A stretch of 64,000 nt of DNA from Bugula neritina (Eukaryota; Bryozoa; Gymnolaemata; Cheilostomatida; Bugulidae), in contig OZ037766.1 of NCBI GenBank assembly GCA_964035545.1, positions 6,797,722 through 6,861,721 of the forward strand, given 5' to 3'. Shown piece after piece: positions 36,435 to 51,007 of the stretch. The notes under the pieces are model-generated. The model was given only the letters and a program-made list of their open reading frames with translations. It was not told where the DNA came from and did no database searches. How positions within the stretch are numbered: the stretch's first letter is position 1; every line of letters starts with the position of its first letter. The position numbers and the translations under genes were made by a program.

Positions 36435-37399
36435 GTCGAAGTTAACAATTCCCACTATTATTGTACAATAATGCTTCACCGTCATGTAGAATATTTTTAA
36501 TTTAATCCTGGTTATTCATACTCCGTAAAACCAAGCTCAAATTATAATTTCTTCTACTAATAATAGTTATAACTCATTTATAAAGTATTTACAGGAAAAT
36601 AAAATAAGAAAATGTTTTTTCTTTTCTTAAAATATTATATAGCAATAGTAATTATTTTACTTTTATTACCATACTGATCAGTCTACTTGTCTATTTATCA
36701 GTGCAAATGTTAACTAATGTAAAACCAATGACTCCTAATTTGCATAATATAAAATAATTTTCCAGTCTTGTGAAAATCATGACCTGCATTTTTACTTCAT
36801 AATAAGTTTTTCTTTTATGTTGTATGTAGGTCATGTTTGGCATTCCATTAAAACATAGTTTCTGTGGGGAGTCTGCTATAATAAATTAAGATTTTTTTTA
36901 ATTTATACAGAAATGAATTTCACTGTCAAATTCAGTTGAAACATATTTTTAAGGTATAACACTTTTTTTTCTAATATTTTATTAACCATAAAAACTTTGT
37001 ATGAACAAATATGAGTATCAAATAAATAAATCAAATTGTATAAATGTACATTGTATATATGTATGTATATTGTATATATGTACATTTACTGTAATCTAAC
37101 CCAGTATTGTTACTTTGGTGAATTATGGACCTGCTGATAAATGAACCACACAAAAAGAACCTCGATTTTGATTTTGCACATCATTATTATAAATAAGTAT
37201 AGCCAGTTATATATAGAATTGGTTTCACCGTAATGTTACTTTTTGTCAATAGTTGTCAGCATAGACAGACACACACAAACCCTTCATACATATTCTTAAA
37301 CTCTTGAGAAGAGATTTTAGTATTATGGCAACTGTTTAAAGTCCGTTTAACTTGCACAAAAGATGTATAGTCCCCAGCTTATTGTATTTCTGGTGAAAA
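36435..37399. other. 3' flanks of the convergent RUFY and ABCG2-like genes
   Basis: Two genes end toward each other here. The RUFY poly(A) signal is at 36598-36603. The rest is AT-rich with TGTATATATG-type alternation near 37040-37085. No exon is seen. Confidence 0.55.
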
Positions 37400-40300
37400 T
37401 CATTTCAACTTTTGTACTCTTCTCAGCTGAATGTAGGCAATAACCATAAACACTAATGCAAACCCAGCTAATGCCATAATGTTCACCCACATGTTAATGG
37501 GTTCCTTGTAATACAATCCCTGTGACTCCAAATAAGCTTCGCTGTTACCACGAATACTGCAATGGAAAAGAGCATGAGCATCAGAGTACCGGGTAACATA
37601 ATTTTAGGCACTACTAAGCTACTAATACTAAGTATTACCAAGCAAGTTCTCAATAGTAAAAGTAATTGATACCAAATTCCGTAATTGGTGCTACTGTAAA
37701 TCTTGAACATTCAACAACACAACAAAACTGCAGCAGTGTCCTGGTTAAAAGTGAGTCAGGCAGCTTAAACTTGAATTCCACCACATTAGGATTAATACCA
37801 AATCTAAGTAAGATGCTGGCAAATCTGATGAACTTCAACATTATATCAGAATCTGTTTATACTTATGAGTGGTACGGTCACAGCGATGACAGCTTGTCAC
37901 GAGAGTAGACAAAAGAAATACTGGCATATCCTGGCTAAAGTCCGAAATATAACTGCCATCTTAACATCAGAAGTTCCAAATTTACTTGGCATATTTATGC
38001 TGGTAGAGACAGCCGTACAGATGAGAAACTCACCAGTTGTATGTCTCATTGGTATGCGGGTCGGTGCGATTAACTTGGAACTTTGTCACGTCAAGATGAG
38101 TAAACTCGTTTATCTCCAGTGCCTAGAAATCAAAAGTAAACCAGTGAGCATTAGAGATTATTGAAGCCTGGATTCTTGAAGATCAAAGGCAATCACAAAC
38201 ATTCTTACAGTCATAACCAGTGGATTTCTCAGCAATCCTGTTGCACATAGACCAGTGCTGGTGATACTGATCATATGAGCCGAATTAGATAGCAATATAT
38301 TATTATTTACTCAATTTCTATTTGTGCTCGATTAAAATACTCTTAAAAACAGAAATTCAGATCTTAAACTGCTGTTCACTCACCAATAACAAAATATAAA
38401 TCGGTATGCGCTTATTCAACACAAACTCAGTAAAACAGCACAACAATATGCGAGATGAATAAAAAAGCAAGATACGAGTTTTAATATTCTGTACAATGTG
38501 CAGTATACATGTCAAACATTTCGTTCGATCATTAATTACAGAAAACGTTGAAAAAAAATACTTACTGCAATGCTGTAGTAGAAGAGACTAAAATACTTCA
38601 TCTGGCTGAACCAAGCTGACTTCAGGTTCACTAACAGACCACTAAACACCTGAGTAAAATCTCATGTCTATGTAAGACACATAACATAAAATATATTGAA
38701 CTTTCTCAATAAATTCAGCACAACAAAAGAGTGTTAAAGTAAAAGAATGAATCAAATGTTTTCTTGTAGAGCTCTGACATACCATCTGGAAAACATACAG
38801 GAGAGCTACAGCTAGACTGGCCATAGCCTGCTGTTTGGTAGAAGCGCTGGCAGCGAAAGCAATGAAAGTGGCAGCCCAAGCAGTCATCACTATGGTCAGA
38901 AGAAAGACTAGGAACGGCTTCCATTCAGGCACTAACCCTAAACATGACATTATAACAGTTAGATACTGGAGTTTGTCATACTTACTCATTTGTATTTACT
39001 TTACAGTTCTAAAATAATAACTTTATATGTATGTTACCAAGAAATTGCATTTCAGAGGAGATAGGTTGCACATTGCGTCGGCACATTTAGAATTTCAGAA
39101 AAACTTACCCATCATCCAGTAAACAATAGTCCCGTAGATTATAACTGGAAAAGTCCGGTAGGGTAGGAGATCACAGAACAGTTTAGAAAAGAAATAAGCG
39201 GATGTCCTGTAATAGCCGCTGATATTCTCATGCCTGTAAAATCAGAACATGCAATAAAATATCCAGCTAATTTAGCCAGCACTTCAAAGATAAAAAGTAG
39301 AGAAGTTACTGGAACAACATGCCAAGTGGTCATGTAGGGCACATGTTTACACATGTCAGCAGAACAGCATGTCTTGCCTGTAGGCATCTTGTACATTGTC
39401 AACTTATATTTTTATGCATAGTAACAATCTTAGAAAAAAAGTCATATATATTATAAAATAACGCTAATTTGTGTACATGTATGTTTATTACCATATCTTC
39501 ATATTTTATGCACGCAAAATCAATTGGTACTGCATTTAAAAAGTTAACTGAAAGAATAAATATATTTTCATATTAGTGCTGCAGAATCTATTTAAGAATT
39601 GTTTTGCATACATTTCAATATCACAAATGTACACAGTTGGGAAAAATATAGTGTGGCAAAACATTATACACCTTCCATTGCTTTTGCTATTAGCAAATGG
39701 TAAAAAGTGCAAGCATAAAGCTGGATTAACAAAGATAACATTATCTGAGGTCACACACTCTCAAGGTGAGGCAACATATTATGATAAGACAAGAATATAC
39801 AAGATTGCCAAACTTGCATGTTTTGGTCAGAGTTCAATTGAGTTGCGCGACACATTCGCACGTCCTGTTCAAAGTTTGAATGAATGGCATGCAGTATACA
39901 AATATTATTTATCAGTAACAGTTTTAAAAGCTGCAGGAGTTACACACAAGTTCTATTCTAAAGTATGGTTTTTCTTATCTCAAAATAAACAGATCATTTC
40001 TACTTGTGTCAATATTTTGTTAAAAAAATATTGTTTTAAGCTTTTTTGAATAGATAAAGTAGATAAATAAATGAATACAATTAAAATTTAAACAGTTGAT
40101 GAAACTGGTCAATAGAAAGTGCTAAAAATGAACACTACAAGATATTTGGCAAAATCTCAATGACTATTGGACAAAATCACCTACAAAATTGTTTCTTAGC
40201 CTCAAGATAATACACATCAAGGTAATATCAACTGACCAATATTCATATATATATTACATTATATATTATGTACATATTCCATTATAGTATGCAAACTTAC

Positions 40301-43300
40301 ATGAAGATTCCTCTCTCCAGAATGAAAAGGTCAATTGCAGATAAATTGGCAAATATTTGATTCATAACAACAAAGAAGAAAGCCCCAACTCTACAAGGTA
40401 AGGAGATTATACTGTGACACCATGAAATACTCTACGCATACATGGCAGCAAAATAATACACAAAACTAGAAATTAATCTTAGTTCATATGAACTAGATGT
40501 TGGATAACATTTTATAAACAAGAATTTAAAAAATTAAATAAACTTTTTAATTTGAAAAGCAAAATTACTTTATTTCTGTACACTTCTGTTACATTTTGGG
40601 CAAGCAAATTAAATTATTTTTTATATTAGTTTTAGCACTACTTTGTGATTTCAAGCTGCCAAAATATTTCATTAATAAACTAATAGTTTGAATCCCCTAT
40701 CTAGTATAAAAAGAATGTTGCCACTGGAATAATAAAATGCTGATAAGGAACTGACCAGCAAGCAACCTTGACCCCATCACCTGATAAGAAACTAGCCACA
40801 AGTCACACTTACTGACAGTGTGCACATTTACCCACCTATCTTGGATACCGGCCTGACAGTTATCTTTTACTTGAAAATAGAATGCTCCAGTAATTGTACC
40901 AAATATAACTGTGATGAACCACTACAATACACAGTAAAGGATATGAATATTATGTACACTGTCAACAAAAAGAAAGAGAGAAGCGTGTAAAAATGCAAAC
41001 TGTAACACGTACACACCTATACCATAATGAGCATATACTGTAATACAAGCATACACTGTAATACAAGTCTACACTGTAATACAAACACATACTGTAATAC
41101 AAGCATACCCTGTAATACACACATATGCTATCAACTACTCATAATAATTATAGAACCTACACCGACATCATGTCTTAATAAATGATAGGAAACAGTTCAA
41201 CTGGAGTAGTGAATGTGACAGAGCATTAAATAAGTTAATAGCCTGAAATCTACACCCATATTCACAAAGTGGAGATATCACCCTAGAATGTTCCGCAAGT
41301 AGACACACAAGTTGCCACAGTATATAAGCAAAGTCTTGTATTTCTACATCCATATTATTGAACTCTTATTACTTAATTGAATGCCCAACATTGATTATAA
41401 AAGTGGAGTTTGTTTTATTTTTAAATGTGTTTAGAACAAAATGCACTTCCTAACATGCAAAAGTCATGTTTTAAATAAGATTTATCTCTTTACCTGCATG
41501 ATTCCAGTTCTTGGGTTTCTCATCAAATTGAGGAAGGTTCTCTTACTCAGCACCCCAAACTGTAGAACAGAGCAACCATTGAAACACTGGCATGTCATGA
41601 GTCACACAAGAGTGATAATACTTATTTCATGATGAAATTTGATAGAAATTGTTGAATAAAAGTAAAGATTTTAATAACATAAGCTAGGTTTCCTAAATCA
41701 TAGTCATACCTTTGGTATGCAACTAAACTGTACAGTACAGTTAATCATAACTTTAAGCAGGTTAAAAGTCGGAACTTAAAACACGCGCAGTAGAAATAAC
41801 AAACAGCAATAATACCATTTAGCTACGCAAACTAATGTATACTTGGTATAATAATTTCTGCAAAGTTTTGTTATGAAGTATAAGCAATGTCATTGCCTAA
41901 AGAACATGTGTGCTTACCAGTAACCTACCTGTCTGCTGATGGTCAATTTAGTATTATGTGGTCACACAAATTTGTAAAATACAAATCTTCAATTTCTTTA
42001 GTATATATTACAAATTTTTACTATCATTATACACAAGCACACGCACACTCACATTCAACATATACACGTTAAGCAACACTAGTTCATATCAATTAACTAC
42101 GATACATACAGTGTTACCAGGTCACACGTTACTGACAACACAAAGTGTTACCTGAGTGCAAGGACTGCTGTGATACGTCTGCAAGGTCATATCTGACAGC
42201 GTGACTACGGCAGCTGTCTCAACCACTCCACTGTACGGCAGAAGTTCCTCCTTTATTCTAAATTTATCAAACAATAACAAATATACATTTCTCAAGCCAC
42301 AACTAATTAAGTTGGCTGCCAAGACTTCGAGAGAAAAAGTTTTTCTACCTTTTGTTCCATTCCGATTGGTTGAAAGCCTCAGACAGCTCCTCACACTTTC
42401 GGTTCATTCGTTCAACTGGATCTCCTTCCTCTATGCAGAGGGCCACTGAGTTCACTACAACAATTAGCAGACGTACAACAGATAGGAAATACACAAGAGT
42501 TGAAGCAGACAAAAGTGGAAATGTTGTCAGCCTAGCCCTTACTATAATGTATTCTATTCATATATGGAATGCAAAAATATATTCAACATATCAAGTTACA
42601 TAAAAGTATCTAATTCTGAATGAGACAAACTTTTTATTCTCTACAAAATTCACCACTACCACAAAAGATAATTTTTTTATTTCAAAAACTGAAGTTTGAT
42701 TAGAGCATTTTACTAACAGAATCTGGTCTGCATCTAAGTTTGATTTGCTTTTCTCAACTCCATGACAATTCCAACATTCTCAACCTTAACTGACAGACTC
42801 ACTTACGATCAACATCTTTTCCTGAATTAGCTGCCCCATTTTCTTTCTGCGTAATGGTTCTACCATCTATTATAACGTCAAGGAAGAAATCAGCAGGATT
42901 GTCGTGCTCTTCTATTTCGTAGCCTACAAGAACAATTGACTATAGTTAAAAAGAAATTTGCTCTTTAAAAAAAATTGTTTTGTTGCGCATGTGTAAAGTA
43001 GGTGACAAAATTGCACCAAAACAAGCTATCTTTAAATGCTCTTTTCTTTGAAACCATATGAAGCCATTATACATAAATATAGCAGCCTAGAGATTAGAAC
43101 ATAATATAATATTTAAAAGAGAGTTGATTAAACCAACTACCAGTTGATTTCACCGATATAAACTCTGTACCTATAGTTCTGAAGAAATGTATGCCTTCGT
43201 GGGCTGGTCCATGGTACACAGTTCTACCATTACCTAGTAACATTATCGTGTCACACAACTTGAATATCGAGTACCTCGGCTGATGTATGGAAAAGATAAT

Positions 43301-46300
43301 AGTACTGCCAGATGCTGCCAACCTGTCAATAAGACACAACCACATGTTAAAGCAAGGCACTTCGTCTGTACTTCAGTTTGAGCCTAGACAGCATGGCCAC
43401 ATATGTAATATATATAAAAGTATTTAGTGTTGAAAATCCAGTTTCTCACATGATAATAGTATAATTCAGTGATATATCTAATCACTAATCAGTCTTGCAG
43501 AGTCAGTCTAAAGCAGTTCAGTACAACATATACAAGTTATCTAGGGCTGCCAATTGTTTGCTGTCTCATAATGCGGTGAAAAATGTAGACAAAATGGCCG
43601 CTTCGCTTACACAAATAACTTTATAATTCTGAACTATATTCATTGGTCTTACAACAGTGAACTATTAATATACATATATTACAGATCATTTCAATAAACT
43701 TCTACCTTTTGAGTAGCATCATAACGGAGTGAGCCGTGCTCGCATCTAAACCAGTGGTAGGTTCATCTAGGAAGAGTATTCCAGGGGATGGAATCAACTC
43801 CATGCCAATGTTACACCTTTTCCTCTCACCTCCAGATACACCTCGAATAAACTCATTGCCTATCCTGGTGTCTGCACAATTACCTATAACCACACTGTAA
43901 ATATTTATCTTATGACCACAGCTACCAACTATACACTGTGTAAACATTCAGATATTATATCAACTTTTGAAGCAATACAAATCATTATTAAACCATGTAA
44001 CTGGCCTAGATATCTTTGGTGTCTGAAAATAGTAAAAATATTTCAAAACAGTCAACTGGTAACTTTAATAAGACATTTTATGAAACAAATCATTTTCAAC
44101 AGTTTTATGGTTTATTGCCAAATTTAGCAGGAAGTTATATGCCATATTTTTATCAAAGCAAGTGTTGCATGTTGTGGAATATAAACTGTGACCTAAAATA
44201 TAAATATCAGTGAAGTTGAAACAGATATAATACAGTATCACCCAACCAACCTTGAGCTTCGGTAGTGTTGTAATAAGTGTTCATTGCAAATGGCAGCTCT
44301 ATTAAGGGTGGTAGAGGATTTTTAAAGCAAATAAACAAATTTTTTTTCAAACTTGAATACAATTATTGCAACTTCAAAAAATGCTCTTTTCCCCACACTT
44401 AAATCTGTTGCTTTCTAAATCCACAAACAGAAGAGGGTTACACATTTAAAACTGCACATATTAGAGCAACTTTCTGCTAATTTTCTCTAAAAGAATGTGC
44501 AACAAGAGTTACTGATTCACATGGCTGATAAATGATGTTCAATAGCAATCCACCATTGCTCTATCTTTAAACTCCACACACAGCCCTTCAGTTTGCCAAC
44601 ATACACACCACACTATTACCTAGAGGGTTCCTATTCACTGAACTGGTGTCCAGCCATTGATAACAGCTTTTTAATACCCAACAGCCTGATTAGCATGTTC
44701 AAGGAAGAGGAAGAGCAAAACATAATTCTATTATGAAGTCTCCAGCTCAGTCTTTGCTATAATTACTTTACCATCAGTTTCTATCACAGTTTGTTTTAAA
44801 ACTTGTGCTTAGAATATTCCAATATATGAGTGAACAACTCTAGATCTGATGGATTTTCTGCTGTAGTTTGTTAGCTGGAACTACGTACCAAGACTAAGCT
44901 GATTTATCACAGCCTGTACTCTGTCTACCCTCTCCTTGTGAGAGACTTCCTTACTCAGCCTCAAGTCAGCGGAAAATTGCAAATTTTCTCGAACTGTTAG
45001 GGTGGTCATTACGACGTCATCCTAAAACCAAAAGATGAAAAATGTCTCAAACTTTCGCTTGGCCTCTATTGACCCCCCTTGATGGTAGCAAAAATATTCT
45101 TACAAAACCAGCAAATAAAACAACGAAATACTGAAAGAAATGCCATATATTCATGTAAATAATATTTAAGCAACTTTTTAAACAAGCAAAGTACTAGCCA
45201 AACTAGCAACCTTGTTCAAATTTTATTTGAGTTACCAATTACCTGCACAACATATCCAGATCTAAGTCTAAAGTCGGGAGGCTGTGGCTGACCATCGATA
45301 AGCACTGTACCAGTGAGCCCTGAGGGATGCTTCCTTTCAGCAAGTATATCTAACAACCTGGAGAAAATGTCTTCACATTGCATTTCGTTATATACATGAT
45401 GGTGATGGCATATCTTGCATTACATGACTGAACTGGGTATATTATTTATGTTTATGTTATGCCTATTGCTAAAAGCTGCTACAATAATGACAAGGGAAAT
45501 CTGCAAGTCTCAAAAAAGATCACTTGTGTATTACATAGGAATGACTTGGCAAATAAAACAAAAAATTTGGCTGCACTAGTGTTATCAGTGCCAGATAACA
45601 TCAGTAATAGTATTTGCTAACCAGTGTTATTAGCAATGCAAAACTGGGCAAGAGCCCAACTGAACTATTGGATTCACGTATGTCACAACAAAACAGAGTC
45701 ATAATTTATAACCTGACTCTAAATAATGACAGCCAACTTGATATGGCAAACATGACAGAGAGGAACAATGAAATAGAATGCATTAATTCAGTAGCTCCTT
45801 GGAGCCTTTTGATCAATTTTGGAGGCATTGTTTAGCCATAGATTTCCCTTTATCAATAAACCGTAGAGTTTATTAGTAGACAGCTAGGGTATTGCATAGT
45901 ATAATGAACTAAATGTAGAAGGTGTACTAATGTATAGTCATAATTATTACCTACCCATTCATTGCCATTTTTCGAGCAAAAATTAATCTAATGACTCATT
46001 TTAATTTATAGGATCTCAGCAGCAGCAAAAAACTAAATGTTAATTTTGTCTTAGATAATGTTTATGATGTTCTGTTATGACAAGTTACTGCCTTCTTCGT
46101 GTAGATTCATTAGAGAATTAATATTTTTCAATAGATTTTGATAGTGTCTAGAAATTCAAATTACTTTACAAGAAAACACCAGTTTTGCTGCTAGCAAAGG
46201 CATTAAACAACTGTAATTAGTATTAAGAACATATCAGTAAAACTTTTAAAGTCAACTTTTTGTTGGGGTGTCAGATTAAAGTTCATTATTGCTAAATGGC

Positions 46301-47654
46301 TAGTTCAACTTAACCTTCGAAAGTACAACCTTAATACAAGGATAGCAGCCTTGCAAAGTAACAGCTGCTTCTCCCACTGTTATTTGTTTTAGTTTCTTAT
46401 ACAACAGATTAGTATACTTGCATGGTGATTATCTTGCAACTGTTGCTAGTATAATGTACATTAAGATGGCGATACGTATTTGTATAAACATATGGCTTGT
46501 GTTGCTAGCAAAATTACTCATCATAAAATCTAAAATGAAATGCCAGCTTATCTAGTTGAAGAGGTTCCAAGCATGTTTAATGGTAAAATACCGCTAGATA
46601 AAAGGTTGGGAACTGTGGCATTAGCGGCTAGTAGGGCCACAGCTATTGCCTGCTACCTCTCCCAATGTTACTACGAACTACCTCAATGGCCCTACCACCA
46701 TAACTTGAGGTACAGGCAAACGCTTTTTTCAAATTGCAACAAATATAAGAGATTGCATATTTAGATTAGAAGCACCCTTACGTTGATTTGCCACTCCCAG
46801 TTGGACCCATTATAGCGTTCATCGTGCCAGGCTTGAATACACCACTACAAAACACATCACGTAACATATTGAAATGCTGAAGGACAAATCATATGACAAT
46901 ATAAGTACGTTTCCAGTTGCTCAAAAAGAGAGAGACAAGGCGGTTTGTTTGCTAGAGGTGACTTCTTGTACAAACATCTCTAGTTGCAGCTACAGTAATC
47001 CTGTGAATAAGTAGAAACTTGCCTTACATTCTGCAGAATAACTTTTGGCTGAGATTTGCAGCAGCCTGTTGAGACATTAATTTGGTAGCAGAGATCATTG
47101 AAAGCAACAATTGATCCTTTGTATAGGCCTGCCGTAGATGTCATAGGGGAGCTAGCCATGTGCTCAGTGTGCTCAGATCCTACTAGCTGTTAGATATACA
47201 AGAAGTTGGCTGTTATGATATACAATAAACTGTACTAGTAGTTGTGAGCCATAGCAATGCTTTCAGAGTAAGGTGCAACAATGGGCACAATTTTATAGCA
47301 AATTTCAAGGTCAAAGCATTCTATGACCTTTAAAAAAATTTAATAAACTATCTTACAAATATAACAAGCTGCAATTCTAAGTGTTAAAACAAGTATAGCA
47401 ACTATAAATTCTTCTTTTAGTAGCATCAGTTCTTACTAACTTTTCTGGCATTCTTAACTTTTCAATAATAATGTCTCATTCACACATGCCACAAATAAAT
47501 AGCATAGCTGTTAGATTCAGAAGGTAATCATGAAACTGTTAGCAAACAGGAATACTACGGCTACAATAGTTTAGGTAGTTGAAAGCGTTAGTAGAATAAT
47601 TGAAACCAGTAATCTAACCTGAGTCCTGTCAGATGATGAACTATACATGCTCAT
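37400..47654 (-). CDS. ABCG2: ABCG2-like half ABC transporter
   Basis: Eighteen exons on the minus strand: 47654-47619, 47186-47023, 46844-46782, 45357-45243, 45021-44889, 43883-43706, 43322-43171, 42923-42807, 42454-42349, 42257-42152, 41559-41494, 40921-40836, 40390-40301, 39233-39109, 38937-38783, 38649-38566, 38122-38034 and 37556-37400; 673 residues (human ABCG2: 655). The N-terminal ATPase has Walker [10 protein letters not shown] (80-88), [20 protein letters not shown], signature VSGGERKR (186-193), Walker [13 protein letters not shown] with Asp210/Glu211, and H-loop [20 protein letters not shown]-type sequence ([14 protein letters not shown]) joins it to six membrane helices, including [20 protein letters not shown] and [10 protein letters not shown]. 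Half-transporters dimerise and export hydrophobic compounds; substrates cannot be read from sequence. Intron 2 uses a GC donor. The large extracellular loop carries one Cys where human ABCG2 has three. An inner in-frame Met at 47159 is an alternative start. Confidence 0.93.
41031..41125. repeat. ~20-bp tandem repeat in an ABCG2 intron
   Basis: Five imperfect units of CATACACTGTAATACAAG type, head to tail, in the intron between the exons ending at 41494 and beginning at 40921. The units differ at one to three positions each. Confidence 0.75.
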
Positions 47655-48339
47655 TGTAAAGTCTAAAATATCCAAACCAAACAAAGTTTTTCAGAAAGTC
47701 CAGTCTAAAGACTACAATTAGGACAAAAAATGAAGGATATACATGCAGTTATATGAATAAAACTGGGCAGGGCATGATGCAAATGTATTATATAGATGTA
47801 TTTACAAAATATATAGTCAACCAAAAAAGTGCATTTGAACACACATAAGGCAGGTCCAACACTAGCAGAAAATTTCCATATTAATGACTTGAATGCTTTT
47901 AAAGTTATGAGCATGTTATACATGTAGCGTAACTCATCAGGACTAGCATTCACTCAGTTTTTGTGCCCGGATAAGAGTAAAACATTTTAAAGCTAACTTT
48001 ATGACTTTTTCAGACAAAAAGGCATCATGATCACCATCATTAATTATTACAATTATCATAATACAGAACATAGCTACATCAATAAAGTAAAGTTATGTAA
48101 GATGATGGTTAATAGAACATTAACTTAGACTCAAGCTCATGTCATGTTCTATGGACTGCAGGCCCATGTCAATGTGTAACCATAATCATAATGTAAATTG
48201 TAATGGGTAATAGGATGGCAATAGCAATGTCATTAATCAAAGTGATTGCTAATAATAATATCAACAAATTAATCCATAATGATTCAATACAGTCAATTTA
48301 ATTATTATTCATCATAATTATAAAGATAATAATACTCAC

Positions 48340-48540
48340 AGTGATATTATTAATAGTAATAGTAATACTAGTTATATAAGAGTCACACTTAGTCTTACAC
48401 GGTCACAGACTGACAGAGTAACATTGTCAATGCAACTTTAAAATAACGGTTAATAATAATATTGATATCTCGTAGCAACCCCTTTGACAATATAAGCACT
48501 TTTCCAGTAATAGTAATACTAATAGTACAATATTATAGCA
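48340..48540. repeat. TAATAG-type simple repeat
   Basis: Two clusters of AATAGTAATAGTAATACTA separated by unrelated sequence, the same vocabulary as the other tracts in the window. Confidence 0.6.
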
Positions 48541-50479
48541 ACTTTAACGGTCGTCGTAGTTTTAGTTCAACTTTAACTAAGTCCATATTTTGTTTACTTC
48601 AACTTCCAGTTAAAGTTTTACTTCTACTTTAACTTTGAAGTTTAAGGATTGGAAGTGAAAGTAGCAGCTCTAATAGTAATTAAATCAACGATTGGACTTG
48701 GCAACGCTGACGATTATGTCTGCCCAAATAAAATCGAAACAACACATTTCATTATACATACTTTAACTGCAGTCTGGTTAAAGAAATTTCACAGCTTCTC
48801 TCTAGCAATGCCACAGTCCACTTGCAGAATGCGGGCCTTCGCGTAACGGTTTCAACTTTCAATGTAATCATTATTTATATAATCTTTGAAGTCTCCGCAC
48901 CGCGTAACCAATGCGTGAGTGCGATAAAAGGTAAAGCATCTGAATGGGCGGAGATTCATACTCGTGCTGCGTTATCTCTTGGTATTAGAGTTTAAGTCAA
49001 TTACCATTTATCATGGTTTTGTTTACATATAAAACAAGACAGATAAAGTTTTGAGAGCATGGCCCATTTGAGTATATTATTAATATAATATTTCTGTAAC
49101 CATCAAATGATATTATAACTCAGCGCTACCATAATACTATACCTACCCATGGCAAAGCTTATTTATATTATTAGGAATAATAGCCATTTTGGTCATGCAC
49201 CTAGAAGTTTACTGTTGTATTATAGTACTTATAGAATCACAGTGCTTCAAGCAAATAGTATTTACAGATTGTATGCACTTGCAGTAGCACACTTTCACAC
49301 TAATTTTTGAAAAGTGAACTATAATTGGTCACTTACTTGTCAGTAACTATAGCAGTAAATATGTAACACATATGATACAACTGTTTTTCTTGATAATCTA
49401 GCCGTAAAAATAAATTTAGTTGGTACTGAAAAAAAAATTTAAAAGTCAGTATTACAACACTAAAATCAATTCTTCGCTATGTATTAATTGCACCTGTCCA
49501 TTTACTTCTGTTTGAAGCAGTTCATATTTAGTGCTGTCAATGACTTCTAAAGATAGATTTCTTAATTTTAGTATCAGCTTGGTTGCTACATAAGAATTTC
49601 TCTGATTTTGAAGCCAAGGCCAACATAAAAAATAACTTGTTATTTGCAGCGTGTAAAGTTTGATATATAAAAGCTATTACAAGAAACTTGAAATAATATA
49701 TTACAACATTAGGTAATAATTTAACAATAATTTAAAGTTATAGTTGAAATAGAATGCTAAAGTTGAAGACATTGTTTAGCTTATAAGCTATATGCTAGAA
49801 TCTAGATGCTTCAATCTATTTACGGATTCATATTCATAATAATATTGCACATAGCTGTAGGGCTGGGTAAATGTAGATTTTTTCAAATTCTATGATCTAT
49901 GCCAACATCTGAATAGGCTTGTCTTCTCGAACACCAGAATGACATAGAGATCTGAGCCTGAGGGGATAACTCTATATACAATGTTCTAAGGGGGACAATT
50001 TAAAATGTTCTTTAATAGCTCACATTTATCACAATAACCAGGGTTGTTTTCCCTAAATTTAATTGTAGGTCTGACGAGTCCATGTGTTATTTCTTTTTCA
50101 TTTATAGTTAATCCATTTCATTTATGTTTATTGTTTTTACTTTTGAGCGTTGACTACTTTACTGTTTACTTTGTAAGTTTAAATCCATATTCCTATTGGT
50201 ACTGTAGTTATTAAGCGTATAGTTGTTGAAATTAACGTTACAGTGGTAATAATTGTTAGTGTTACTATATAAAATCTCACTATCAGTATCACCGACACAA
50301 TGACAACGGAAATGATCTTAAGTTTAAGGACTATCAATTTCAAATTCGATATGACTAACTCTAAGTATAACTCAATAGTCAATAGGAATATCAATATCAT
50401 TATGATTATCAATATAATTTTATTTGTAAATTGAAATTATAATACTTTTCAATAAGTCAAAGTAAACAGTGAGGATACT

Positions 50480-50760
50480 GATCATTAGGTATTACTATTA
50501 GTATTAATATAAGTATCAATATAATATTAGTAGTAATAATACTAATACTCAGTAATAGTGAATATTTATATAGGTATCGAATTCAATTTCAAAACGTGTA
50601 ACACTAACACAGTAACTGAGTAAGCTGTAAGTGTAACGCTAACTCTAAGTGACCAACTGTAGCTTTCACTTTATAACCCACCCTTAGTCTTGCTGTATCA
50701 TTCTGACTCTATAAACCCAAAGTGTTACAATTACTATTACTATTAGTATTACTATATTAT
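50480..50760. repeat. TAATAC/AGTATT simple repeat
   Basis: ATTACTATTAGTATTAATAT and AATAATACTAATACTCAGTA clusters in both orientations around a non-repeat centre. Confidence 0.6.
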
Positions 50761-51007
50761 GACAGATAAGTCTATACTCTATAGTCTATGGTGATAGTGG
50801 TCAGTTGTAGACTGGAAGAGCGCATTGTATTTCATTATTCATATGATTACAGGAACCAAAATAAGACAACATGAACATGGGTTAAGAAAGGGCATGTCTT
50901 GTGCAAAGGAATTATGTTCCACATGCGATTATTTAATGTTCGTGACTTAGTGTTAGGAAAGCTTACTAGCTAATATATAATCTATCTGTTTTGTAGGTAG
51001 TTTCAAA

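Larger units (their letters stand above)
47655..51007. other. Intergenic between the ABCG2-like gene and ANAPC11
   Basis: Divergent neighbours. A G+C-richer patch at about 48830-48970, with GGGCGGAG and CCGCACCGCG, may be the promoter or a non-coding first exon of the ABCG2-like gene (inference). The rest is AT-rich with TAATAC/TAATAG tracts at 48340-48540 and 50480-50760. No coding exon is supported. Confidence 0.5.

Noticed and set aside
37666-38164. Plus-strand frames of 80-99 residues
   Set aside because: Antisense to ABCG2 exons and introns, no family signal.
39576-40049. 157-residue plus-strand frame in an ABCG2 intron
   Set aside because: Longest intronic frame here, but no recognisable family, no start or splice context, and composition like the surrounding AT-rich DNA.
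43871-43883. Alternative acceptor at 43872 for the ABCG2 signature exon
   Set aside because: It keeps frame but removes four residues from the [12 protein letters not shown] stretch; the upstream acceptor at 43884 restores the family's exact spacing.
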